Shown here: piece by piece, positions 1 through 6,078 of the stretch
Position numbering within the stretch: the stretch's first letter is position 1
Layout: every line of letters begins with the position of its first letter
Assembly: GCA_021821425.1 (NCBI GenBank)
Contig: JAKACL010000043.1
Coordinates: 1 to 14,206 of the forward strand
DNA length: 14,206 nucleotides
From: Pseudomonadota bacterium
GTDB lineage: Bacteria; Pseudomonadota; Gammaproteobacteria; Burkholderiales; Thiobacillaceae
Reading direction: 5' to 3'
The notes under the pieces: generated by a model
Database searches by the model: none
The model's input: the letters and a program-made list of their open reading frames with translations, nothing else
What the model was told of the DNA's origin: nothing
Program-made: the position numbers and the translations under genes

Positions 1-574
1 CCGCGGCGGGGGCGGGCGCCGCCGGCGCAGCCGCTGCAGCGGGTGCCGCCGGCGCTGCGGTAGCAGGGGCCGCAGGGGGTTCCGGCGCCTTGAAGCTGGC
101 ACCCGCCGAGTTGGCCAGATAGGCCACGGCGCGTGCCATTTCAATATCCGACAAGTCGCTGTCGCCGCCGCGCGGTGGCATCTGACGCAGGCCTTCGATC
201 GCATGCTTCACCAGGGTGTCGTAGCCCTGGCCGAGACGGCCGGCCCAGTCGCCACGGGCATTGAACTTGGGCGCGCCCAACGCGCCCGAGCCATGGCATG
301 AGGCGCATACGGCGTCATAGACTTCCTGCCCGGATTTTTCGACGCGCGGCGCGTTGGCGTCGAGCGCGACCAGCTTGGCCACCGGCTGAATGCGCTTGAG
401 CGTGGCCTTCTGGGCGGCTTCGCTGGTGGTGTCGGACTTGTGGTCTTCCTGAATGCCGAGCACCAGCTGGACAATCAGAAAAATGGCCAGCAGCGGCGCG
501 AGCAGTCCGGCGATAACGGAAATGATGACTTCCTGCGGGGTGGCTTGGGTCATCTTGGCGTGCGAATCGGCCAT
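1..574 (-). CDS. Membrane-anchored c-type cytochrome (cytochrome c5-like), 3' end outside window
   Basis: The reading frame opens at ATG (574-572), 6-7 bases after an AAGGA ribosome site, and stays open to the left edge (191 codons). Residues 16-40 form one hydrophobic segment after a short polar N-terminus, so the protein is probably an uncleaved inner-membrane anchor with a periplasmic domain. A single haem c site CASCH lies at residues 90-94 (C90, C93, H94). Met132, in the context LRQMPPRGG, is the likely sixth iron ligand, as in class I cytochromes of the c5 family. From about residue 164 the chain becomes an Ala/Pro-rich linker, so a second domain, perhaps another cytochrome domain, may lie beyond the edge. 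The role is presumably electron transfer in the respiratory chain. The family assignment is strong; the exact partner is unknown. Confidence 0.88.
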   Translation of the reverse strand, partial: MADSHAKMTQATPQEVIISVIAGLLAPLLAIFLIVQLVLGIQEDHKSDTTSEAAQKATLKRIQPVAKLVALDANAPRVEKSGQEVYDAVCASCHGSGALGAPKFNARGDWAGRLGQGYDTLVKHAIEGLRQMPPRGGDSDLSDIEMARAVAYLANSAGASFKAPEPPAAPATAAPAAPAAAAAPAAPAPAA

Positions 575-611
575 GGAAAATATCCTTAGGGGGGTTGCGT
601 CAAAAGCCGGA

Positions 612-640
612 ATTATAGGGAAAGCCGCCCCCGCAGGAAA
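612..640 (-). promoter_or_regulatory. Putative sigma-70 promoter of the cytochrome gene
   Basis: On the minus strand a perfect -10 box TATAAT (617-612) is preceded, after a 17-base spacer, by TTTCCT (640-635), a weak -35 box. The predicted transcript start near 605 would give a leader of about 30 bases carrying the AAGGA ribosome site. The -10 match and spacing are seen; activity is inferred. Confidence 0.55.
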
Positions 641-647
641 GGGCGGC
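624..647. repeat. GC-rich inverted repeat in the divergent promoter region
   Basis: GCCGCCC (624-630) and GGGCGGC (641-647) are perfect 7-base arms around a 10-base loop. The repeat overlaps the spacer and -35 box of the cytochrome promoter and runs into the G-run array at 641-659. It could be an operator, a DNA structure, or chance in GC-rich DNA. It has no T-tract, so it is not a convincing terminator. Confidence 0.35.
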
Positions 648-659
648 GGGGCGGGCGGG
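641..659 (+). other. G-quadruplex-type motif between divergent promoters
   Basis: Four runs of at least three G (641-643, 648-651, 653-655, 657-659) are separated by loops of 4, 1 and 1 bases, which fits the standard G3+N1-7 pattern. The motif lies exactly between the predicted -35 boxes of the cytochrome promoter (635-640, minus) and the tRNA promoter (664-669, plus). The pattern is seen directly; folding in the cell is not shown. Confidence 0.5.
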
Positions 660-663
660 TGGA

Positions 664-692
664 TGGACGCCCCCGAGCAAACCGGCTATGCT
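664..692 (+). promoter_or_regulatory. Putative promoter of tRNA-Arg
   Basis: TGGACG (664-669, four of six matches to the -35 consensus) is followed after 17 bases by TATGCT (687-692, four of six to -10). The bases after the -10 box are GC-rich (TTCGCGG), as is common at stringently controlled stable-RNA promoters. The predicted start near 699 gives a leader of about 22 bases before the mature tRNA. Confidence 0.5.
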
Positions 693-720
693 TCGCGGTC
701 CCGGGAGCACCGAGCTCCAG

Positions 721-797
721 GCGCCCGTAGCTCAGCTGGATAGAGTACTGCCCTCCGAAGGCAGGGGTCGTGCGTTCGAATCGCGCCGGGCGCGCCA
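721..797 (+). tRNA. tRNA-Arg, anticodon CCG, CCA encoded
   Basis: A full cloverleaf can be drawn. The acceptor stem 721-727/787-793 is perfect over seven pairs. The D stem is 730-733/743-746, with one G-T pair. The anticodon stem 748-752/760-764 closes the loop CTCCGAA, giving anticodon CCG at 755-757. A five-base variable loop (765-769) is followed by T stem 770-774/782-786 with loop TTCGAAT. Discriminator G794 is followed by an encoded CCA (795-797). CCG reads the arginine codon CGG, which a GC-rich genome uses often. No integrase or duplicated tRNA end is visible nearby, so there is no sign that this tRNA serves as an integration site here. Confidence 0.97.
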
Positions 798-816
798 AAT
801 TTCATCGTCCCTTCCT

Positions 817-880
817 GCGCCAGCCCTGGTCGCGCAGGGGTTTAATCCCCGCATCGCGGGTTTAAACTGTGCGCTGGCGT
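817..880 (+). promoter_or_regulatory. Structured leader between tRNA-Arg and the DUF971 gene
   Basis: The 102-base gap holds nested inverted repeats. The outer arms GCGCCAGC (817-824) and GCTGGCGT (873-880) pair, the last pair being G-U. Inside, GGGG (837-840) can pair with CCCC (847-850) around TTTAAT. Alternatively CCCGC (848-852) pairs with GCGGG (856-860) around ATC, followed by TTTAAA. The two inner hairpins share bases, so they exclude each other. The second could be a weak terminator for the tRNA, although its T-run is only three long. No known riboswitch was recognised. Confidence 0.35.
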
Positions 881-899
881 TCATTCGAGTGTTTCAATC

Positions 900-1298
900 A
901 TGGCAATTCCCACCCCCACCGACATCAAGCTGCATCAGGCTTCGCACAAACTGGAAATCGCGTTTTCAGACGGTGCGCGCTTCGAGATGCCGTTCGAGTT
1001 CCTGCGCGTTTATTCGCCGTCCGCCGAAGTGCGCGGCCACGGTCCCGGGCAGGAAGTGCTGCAGGTCGGCAAGCGCGATGTGCTGATCAACGCCGCCGAG
1101 CCGGTCGGTCTGTACGGCATCAATTTCTTTTTCTCCGACGGCCACGACACCGGCATCTATTCCTGGGAATACCTCTACGACCTCGGGGTCAACCAGACCG
1201 CGCTGTGGGACGAATACCTGAAGCGCATGGAAGCCGCCGGCGCATCGCGCGATCCCGGCATTGCCAAGATGTTCGAGCAGCGTCCCAAGGCCAAGTGA
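900..1298 (+). CDS. DUF971 (GBBH-like N-terminal domain) protein
   Basis: This 132-residue protein consists almost entirely of one DUF971 domain, the small fold also found at the N-terminus of gamma-butyrobetaine hydroxylase. Typical family stretches are seen: the opening PTDIKLH, then LEIAFSDG, FEFLRVYSPSAEVRGHG (residues 33-49), VGLYGINFFFSDGHDTGIYSW in the middle, and the YLYDLG turn. Free-standing members are common in betaproteobacteria; their biochemical role is not settled, although metal or iron-sulfur handling has been suggested. The start at 900 has only a weak GAG-type ribosome site but matches the usual family length. The radical SAM gene begins 10 bases after its stop, so co-transcription is likely. 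The C-terminus is short and lysine-rich. Family certain, function unknown. Confidence 0.9.
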   Translation: MAIPTPTDIKLHQASHKLEIAFSDGARFEMPFEFLRVYSPSAEVRGHGPGQEVLQVGKRDVLINAAEPVGLYGINFFFSDGHDTGIYSWEYLYDLGVNQTALWDEYLKRMEAAGASRDPGIAKMFEQRPKAK

Positions 1299-1308
1299 GC
1301 GTCTTGCC

Positions 1309-2721
1309 ATGACGGCTTGCACGGCACACACATGCGCGCCCTTCGGGGCGCGTATTGTTTTGGTGAGCCCCTACGAGTTGGGGCGTCAGCCGTTCAATCT
1401 GGCGCAGCCGGCCGCGTGGTTCGGGCGGGCCGATATTGCCGTCGCGTGCGTCGACCTGTCGCAGCAAAAGCTCGACCCGGCCACGTTCGTCGACGCCGAT
1501 TACGTCGCGATCTATCTGGGCATGCACACCGCCACGCGAATTGCCGCTGCAGCCTTGCCGAAAATCCGCGCGCTGGCACCGCACGCGCGGATCGCCGCGT
1601 TCGGCCTGTATGCGCCGGTCAACGCGGACTGGTTGAGAACCCTGGGCGTGGAGGCGATCTTCGGCGGCGAATCCGAACCCGACCTGCTGGCCTGGGTGCA
1701 GACCGGCGTTGCGCCGGCCGCCACCGTGGTGCGCCGCGAGAAAATCGACTTCCTGCTGCCCGACCGCAGCGCGCTGCCCGAGCTGACGCGCTATGCCAGG
1801 CTGATCCTGGCCGACGGCACGGAAAAAACCACCGGTTTTGCCGAAGCCAGTCGCGGCTGCAAGCACCTGTGCCGCCACTGCCCGGTGGTGCCGGTGTACG
1901 AGGGCAAATTCCGCGTCGTCCCGGTTGAGACGGTGATCGCGGATATCGCACAGCAAGTGGCCGTGGGCGCTGCGCACATCAGCTTCGGCGACCCCGATTT
2001 CCTCAACGGCCCGACCCACGCGCTGAAGGTCGCCGAGGCGTTGCACGCGCGCTTTCCCGGGCTGACCTGGGATGCGACGATCAAGGTCGAGCATCTGCTG
2101 AATCATGCTGAACTGTTGCCTCGGTTCAAGCAATGCGGCCTGCTGTTCATCGTCACCGCGGTCGAGTCGGTCGACGATGCGATCCTCGCCCGGCTCGCCA
2201 AGGGCCACACCCACGCGGATTTCGAGGCGGCGCTGGCGCACAGCCGCGCGCTCGGCATTGCGCTTGCGCCCACCTTCGTGCCGTTCACGCCGTGGACCGC
2301 ACTGGCAGGTTATCGGGATTTGCTCGTCACGCTGCTGAAGCTCCGGCTGGTCGAGGCGGTGCCGCCGGTGCAGCTGGCGATCCGCCTGCTGGTGCCGCAG
2401 GGATCGTACCTGATGCGGCTGCCGGAATTCGCCGCGCGCGTCGGCGCTTTCGACGAGGCCCTGCTCGGCTATCCCTGGCAGGCCGTCGATGCACGCGTCG
2501 ACGCGCTGCAGGCTGAGATCATGGCCTGGGCGATGGATGCGGAAAAAGCCGCATTGCCGCGCGCCGACGTGTTCGCCGGGATCTGGGCGCGCACCCATGC
2601 CGCGCTGGGTGAGACGGCGCCGCCGCTCGATCCGGCACAGTTCGGCACCGCCATCCCGCATCACTCGGAGCCGTGGTACTGCTGCGCCGAGCCGACCGAA
2701 ACCCAGCTCGCCAGTTTTTAA
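1309..2721 (+). CDS. CCAEP-tail radical SAM protein
   Basis: The protein has 470 residues. Residues 14-130 resemble the Rossmann-like domain found before many radical SAM cores (cobalamin-binding fold), with a conserved-looking MHTATR patch at 72-77, but without the DxHxxG cobalamin-ligand motif. The radical SAM core follows: CxxxCxxC at C184, C188, C191 for the [4Fe-4S] cluster, and the SAM-contact-like strand FGDPDF near 226-231. The C-terminus carries WYCCAEP (C458, C459), the signature of the CUAEP/CCAEP-tail radical SAM (seleno)protein family. Here both codons are TGC, so no selenocysteine is used. The substrate is unknown. The frame is open upstream into the DUF971 gene; ATG 1309 was chosen because it avoids that overlap. 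No strong ribosome site is seen, so translation may be coupled. The ATP-grasp gene starts 5 bases after its stop. Confidence 0.9.
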   Translation: MTACTAHTCAPFGARIVLVSPYELGRQPFNLAQPAAWFGRADIAVACVDLSQQKLDPATFVDADYVAIYLGMHTATRIAAAALPKIRALAPHARIAAFGLYAPVNADWLRTLGVEAIFGGESEPDLLAWVQTGVAPAATVVRREKIDFLLPDRSALPELTRYARLILADGTEKTTGFAEASRGCKHLCRHCPVVPVYEGKFRVVPVETVIADIAQQVAVGAAHISFGDPDFLNGPTHALKVAEALHARFPGLTWDATIKVEHLLNHAELLPRFKQCGLLFIVTAVESVDDAILARLAKGHTHADFEAALAHSRALGIALAPTFVPFTPWTALAGYRDLLVTLLKLRLVEAVPPVQLAIRLLVPQGSYLMRLPEFAARVGAFDEALLGYPWQAVDARVDALQAEIMAWAMDAEKAALPRADVFAGIWARTHAALGETAPPLDPAQFGTAIPHHSEPWYCCAEPTETQLASF

Positions 2722-2726
2722 ACGCC

Positions 2727-3947
2727 ATGCCCCGCCTGCTCCTGCTGCTCCCCGCCGCGGGCTACGCCAACCCGGATTTCATCGCCGCCGCCGCGCGGCT
2801 CGGCATTGAGCTCGTCGCCTGCGCCGACTACTGCCACCGGCTTGCGCCCGGCTGGGGCCTGCCGCCTCTGATGAGCGTGCCGTTCGACCAGCCCGCGGCC
2901 GCCTTGCCCCAGGTGCTGGCGGCGCTCAAGCACCCGGTCGATGCGGTGCTGGCGGTGGACGATCACGGGCAGGCATTGGCGGCGCAGCTGCGCGTGGCGC
3001 TCAACGTGCCGGGCAACCCTCCCGCGGCGGTGGCGACGCTGACCGACAAGCTGCGTTTCCGCCAACTGCAGCAGGCGATCGGCTTGCCGCACCCGGCCTT
3101 TGCCGAGATCGGCGACGCCGGGGCGAACGCGGCTGCGGCGCCGGGTTTCCCGCTGGTGGTGAAAGCCCGCTGCCTGAATGCCAGCCGCGGCGTGATCCGT
3201 GCCGACGATGCCGACCAGCTTGCGCGTGCGCTGACGCAGGTGCGGCGCATCCGAGACCGCGCCCAGCGCGACCGTGAGAATTTGATGATCGAGGCCTTCA
3301 TCCCCGGCGCCGAGGTTGCACTCGACGGCGTGCTGTGCGGCGGCAGCTTGCAGGTGCTCGCCGTATTCGACAAGCCCGATCCGCTCGACGGACCCTATTT
3401 CGAGGAAACCCTGTTCATCACGCCTTCCCGCCTGCCACAGGCGACGCAGCGCGACTTCGCCGACGCGGTCGCGCGTGCCTGCGTGGCGGCGGGGGTGACG
3501 GAAGGTATGGTGCATGCCGAGGCACGCATCAACGACGCAGGCGCGTGGCTGCTCGAAATCGCGCCGCGCGGCATCGGCGGCCTGTGCGGCCGGGTGCTGG
3601 ATGCCACGCTCGGCATGAACAGCGCGGAGATCGTGCTGCGCCACGCTGTGGGCCTGCCGCTGCCGACACAGGCGAACGGCAGCGCTGCCGGCGTGATGAT
3701 GATTCCGATTCCGGTCAGCGGAATCCTGCGCGGCGTCGACGGCCTCGCTGCCGCGCGCGCGGTGCCGCACATCAGCGGCATCGAGATCACGGCGCTGGCC
3801 GGCCAACTGGTCGCGCCGCCGCCCGAAGGCGCGGGCTACCTCGGATTCCTCTTCAGCCGTGCGGCCACGCCTGCGCAAGCCGAAGCTGCATTGCGCAGTG
3901 CCCACGCCGCGCTCGCCGTGCGCATCCAGCCCCTGGTCGACGCATGA
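2727..3947 (+). CDS. ATP-grasp carboxylate-amine ligase-like protein
   Basis: The protein has 406 residues. Residues 1-100 form a Rossmann-like pre-ATP-grasp domain that opens with a hydrophobic strand. The ATP-grasp part follows: TDK at 106-108, PLVVKA with probable ATP-binding Lys146, a flexible loop NASRGV (151-156), MIEAFIPGAEV (187-197) at the hinge, and metal-binding acidic residues in HAEARI (263-268) and LLEIAPRGIGG (275-285; E277, R281). The 320-406 tail resembles the C-terminal lobe of L-amino-acid ligase-type enzymes. The family joins a carboxylate to an amine through an acyl phosphate; the substrates here cannot be told. The frame opens further upstream, but that would overlap the radical SAM gene, so ATG 2727 is preferred, though no clear ribosome site precedes it. 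The next gene overlaps its stop by four bases (ATGA). Confidence 0.87.
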   Translation: MPRLLLLLPAAGYANPDFIAAAARLGIELVACADYCHRLAPGWGLPPLMSVPFDQPAAALPQVLAALKHPVDAVLAVDDHGQALAAQLRVALNVPGNPPAAVATLTDKLRFRQLQQAIGLPHPAFAEIGDAGANAAAAPGFPLVVKARCLNASRGVIRADDADQLARALTQVRRIRDRAQRDRENLMIEAFIPGAEVALDGVLCGGSLQVLAVFDKPDPLDGPYFEETLFITPSRLPQATQRDFADAVARACVAAGVTEGMVHAEARINDAGAWLLEIAPRGIGGLCGRVLDATLGMNSAEIVLRHAVGLPLPTQANGSAAGVMMIPIPVSGILRGVDGLAAARAVPHISGIEITALAGQLVAPPPEGAGYLGFLFSRAATPAQAEAALRSAHAALAVRIQPLVDA

Positions 3948-4828
3948 AGGCGTTTGAACAGGAACTCGCTGCTGCCATCGGCCGCGCCACCGGCGAGACG
4001 TTTGCGCCTCAGACCACGCGCGCGATGCACGGCGGCGACATCAGCGAAGCGTTCACGCTCGGCGACGGCACGCGTACGTTCTTCGTCAAAACCCAGCCCG
4101 CGCCAAGACTGCCCGCCGTGTTCGAGGCAGAAGCCGCCGGGCTTGCCGAGCTGGCGGCAGCTCACGCGGTGCGGGTCCCGCAGGTGATCTGTCAGGGCAT
4201 CGCAGATGATCACGCCTACCTGGTGCTCGAATACCTGCCGCTCGACGGGCGCGGCGATGCGGCGCTGCTCGGCCGGCAGCTGGCGCAACAGCACCGTGTC
4301 AATGCCGCGCAGTTCGGCGGGCCGTGCGACAACTGGATTGGCGCCACGCCGCAGCCGAATGCCTGGCTGGACGACTGGGTCGAATTCTGGCGTATTCATC
4401 GACTCGGTTTCCAACTGAAGCTTGCCGCGCAGAACGGCTACGGTGGCGCCCTGCAACGCGATGGTGAAACGCTGATGGCGCGGCTGGGCGAATTTTTCAT
4501 CGGCTACCGGCCGCAGCCCGCGCTGCTGCATGGCGATCTGTGGGGCGGCAACCACGGCTTTCTGGCGGACGGAACGCCGGTGATCTTCGACCCTGCGACG
4601 TATTACGGCGACCGCGAATGCGACCTCGCGATGAGCGAGCTGTTCGGCGGTTTTGCGTCTGGCTTCTACGCCGCCTATCGCGAGGCCTGGCCGCTCGACG
4701 TGGGCTATGCTACGCGCCGGACGCTCTACAATCTGTATCACATTCTCAACCACGCCAATTTGTTTGGCGGCAGCTACGCAGCGCAGGCGCACCGCATGAC
4801 TTTGCAGCTGCTGGCCGAACTTCGATAG
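3944..4828 (+). CDS. Fructosamine kinase/ketosamine-3-kinase family protein
   Basis: The protein has 294 residues, the usual length for this aminoglycoside-phosphotransferase-fold family. Seen motifs are the nucleotide loop GGDISEAF (30-37), FFVKT with ATP-binding Lys49, FEAEA (60-64) with the partner glutamate, the catalytic loop HGDLWGGN (196-203, base D198), and the metal-binding FDPATYYGDRECDLAM (215-230, D216). The family phosphorylates ketoamines such as fructosamines, either to reverse protein glycation or on small metabolites; many bacterial members are uncharacterised. The redox cysteine found in the nucleotide loop of some plant homologues is absent. The start ATG 3944 overlaps the ATP-grasp stop by four bases, implying translational coupling and a shared pathway with the two genes before it. 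Family sure, substrate unknown. Confidence 0.92.
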   Translation: MKAFEQELAAAIGRATGETFAPQTTRAMHGGDISEAFTLGDGTRTFFVKTQPAPRLPAVFEAEAAGLAELAAAHAVRVPQVICQGIADDHAYLVLEYLPLDGRGDAALLGRQLAQQHRVNAAQFGGPCDNWIGATPQPNAWLDDWVEFWRIHRLGFQLKLAAQNGYGGALQRDGETLMARLGEFFIGYRPQPALLHGDLWGGNHGFLADGTPVIFDPATYYGDRECDLAMSELFGGFASGFYAAYREAWPLDVGYATRRTLYNLYHILNHANLFGGSYAAQAHRMTLQLLAELR

Positions 4829-4836
4829 GGTTTTTC

Positions 4837-5310
4837 ATGCGTATAGGGGTACTGCCGGTCATCCTCAGCCTTGCCGCGTGTGCCGGCCTGCCGCTGAACA
4901 TGCATGCGCCGCGGGTCAGCGTCGCCACGGTCGACCTCCGGCAGATCGGCCTGCTTGAGCAACACTTCGACGTGGGCTTGCGAGTGGCCAACCCGAACGA
5001 TTTCGACCTGACCATCGAAGCGCTGGAGTTCGACCTGGAAGTGAACGGACGCGCGTTTGCCAAAAGCCTGTCGCGCGCCGCCACAACAATCCCGGCAGCA
5101 TCCAGCGCGGTGCTGCAGATCGATGCGATCATGCAATCGAAAAACCTGCTCGAGCAGCTGCGGACGCTGACCCCCGACACGCTCAAGCAGGGCGTCCCCT
5201 ACCGGATTCAGGGCCGCATCAAGACCGACCAGTCCTCGCGCTGGCTGCCGTTCGATCACGCGGGAGTATATGGCGGCGGCGCGAAACCACCCACGGGGCG
5301 CACGATCTAG
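4837..5310 (+). CDS. LEA14-like (LEA type 2/WHy domain) lipoprotein
   Basis: The protein has 157 residues. The N-terminus is a short lipoprotein signal with lipobox LAAC and acylated Cys15, so the mature protein should be membrane-attached in the periplasm. The rest is one LEA-2/WHy beta-sandwich domain: VATVDLRQIGLLEQHFDVGLRV leads into the hallmark VANPNDFDL (about 53-61), then a hydrophobic Leu/Phe pattern and a late RIQGRI strand. Members bind or protect other molecules under stress in plants; the bacterial role is unclear. An AGGG ribosome site lies six bases before the ATG, and the gene starts 8 bases after the kinase stop, so it is probably the last gene of the operon. It converges with the minus-strand gene ending at 5323. 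Confidence 0.88.
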   Translation: MRIGVLPVILSLAACAGLPLNMHAPRVSVATVDLRQIGLLEQHFDVGLRVANPNDFDLTIEALEFDLEVNGRAFAKSLSRAATTIPAASSAVLQIDAIMQSKNLLEQLRTLTPDTLKQGVPYRIQGRIKTDQSSRWLPFDHAGVYGGGAKPPTGRTI

Positions 5311-5323
5311 CGCAGCCAGCGCT
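5309..5323. repeat. Small hairpin between convergent stop codons
   Basis: AGCGC (5309-5313) and GCGCT (5319-5323) form a 5-base stem with loop AGCCA. It spans the 12-base gap between the LEA14-like gene and the opposing Rossmann-fold gene and touches both stop codons. There is no T-run on either side, so it would at most be a weak bidirectional terminator or a transcript-end stabiliser. Confidence 0.25.
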
Positions 5324-6078
5324 CAGTCGGCCAGCGCCCGCAGCGTCGGCACGGCCAGGCCGAACGCGTCGGCATGCGAGAGCGCGCGCGCCAGTCGCGC
5401 CGGCGCCGAGCGGCCCGTGCAGCCGTGGTCGGGGTCGCCGTCGAAGGCTTCGAGCATGCCCGCGATCAGTTTGTCGCGATCGTGCGCAACGCCGGTCAAC
5501 GCGTCCTGGATGTCCATCACCTCGTTCGCCACCTGGCGCGCGAACGCTTCGTGCCGTGTCCACAGTTGCGACACCGTGCCCCCGGTTTTCAGCCCGGCGA
5601 TGTTGGTGGTGAGGATGTAGACGTTCTTCCGCACCAGTTCGAACAGCAGCGCAGCGCCCGGGGCCACTTCGCGACAAGGCAGGTCGATCGATGTCAGCGC
5701 GCGGCACAGCAATTCGGCGCCGGGGCCGGCCACCGGCGAGGCAATCAGCGGCCTGGCGTCGGTGCCCTGCTTCTTCTCGAACCACACTGAAATGACCGTG
5801 GGGTCGGCGTAGTGATATTTCTCCCAGTCGCGCGGCAAGAGCTCGTTCTGGATCAGCGCGACACGTGGCCGCCAGGCGCCCGGCATCGCCGCGAGCATCA
5901 TGTGGAGATCATCTTCGGCGACCGCGACCAGCACCAGCGCGGGATCGGGATGCGCATGCGCGACGCTGAACAGGTCGTCGCCGCGGTTGACCGGCACCAC
6001 GATGTGTCCGCTGCGCAGGAGGCCACCCGCGAAGACGCGGCCCAATTGCCCCAGGCCGATGACGACGGCTTCGCTCAT
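5323..6078 (-). CDS. Rossmann-fold NAD(P)-binding protein, ketopantoate-reductase-like
   Basis: The protein has 251 residues. The N-terminus [10 protein letters not shown] (4-13) carries the GxGxxG dinucleotide motif (G8, G10, G13), followed by the second-strand region VVPVNRGDD (27-35). A central helix with [15 protein letters not shown] (149-162) resembles the Lys/Asn helix of PanE/ApbA ketopantoate reductases, where a lysine is catalytic (K151 would be the candidate). The protein is about 50 residues shorter than typical PanE, so it may be a relative with another substrate. The ATG (6078-6076) overlaps the ybiT stop by four bases, so the two are co-translated. An open frame continues upstream of this start but would run inside ybiT. 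Oxidoreductase-like fold likely; reaction unknown. Confidence 0.75.
   Translation of the reverse strand: MSEAVVIGLGQLGRVFAGGLLRSGHIVVPVNRGDDLFSVAHAHPDPALVLVAVAEDDLHMMLAAMPGAWRPRVALIQNELLPRDWEKYHYADPTVISVWFEKKQGTDARPLIASPVAGPGAELLCRALTSIDLPCREVAPGAALLFELVRKNVYILTTNIAGLKTGGTVSQLWTRHEAFARQVANEVMDIQDALTGVAHDRDKLIAGMLEAFDGDPDHGCTGRSAPARLARALSHADAFGLAVPTLRALAD

Noticed and set aside
1..90. GCC/GCG-rich stretch as a possible tandem repeat
   Set aside because: It encodes the Ala/Pro linker of the cytochrome and is irregular at the base level; it is low-complexity coding rather than a separate repeat.
721..797. tRNA-Arg as attachment site of an integrated element
   Set aside because: No integrase gene and no repeat of the tRNA 3' end was seen in the window.
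1189..2664. A 491-codon minus-strand open frame over the radical SAM gene
   Set aside because: Arg/Gln/His-rich antisense shadow; the plus strand carries the full radical SAM motif set.
2680..2688. Selenocysteine in the CCAEP tail
   Set aside because: Both codons are TGC; no in-frame TGA occurs, so no recoding is needed.
3335..4828. A kinase with a ~200-residue N-terminal extension
   Set aside because: The extension is an Arg-rich out-of-frame reading of the ATP-grasp gene. The start at 3944 gives the normal family length and an ATGA overlap.
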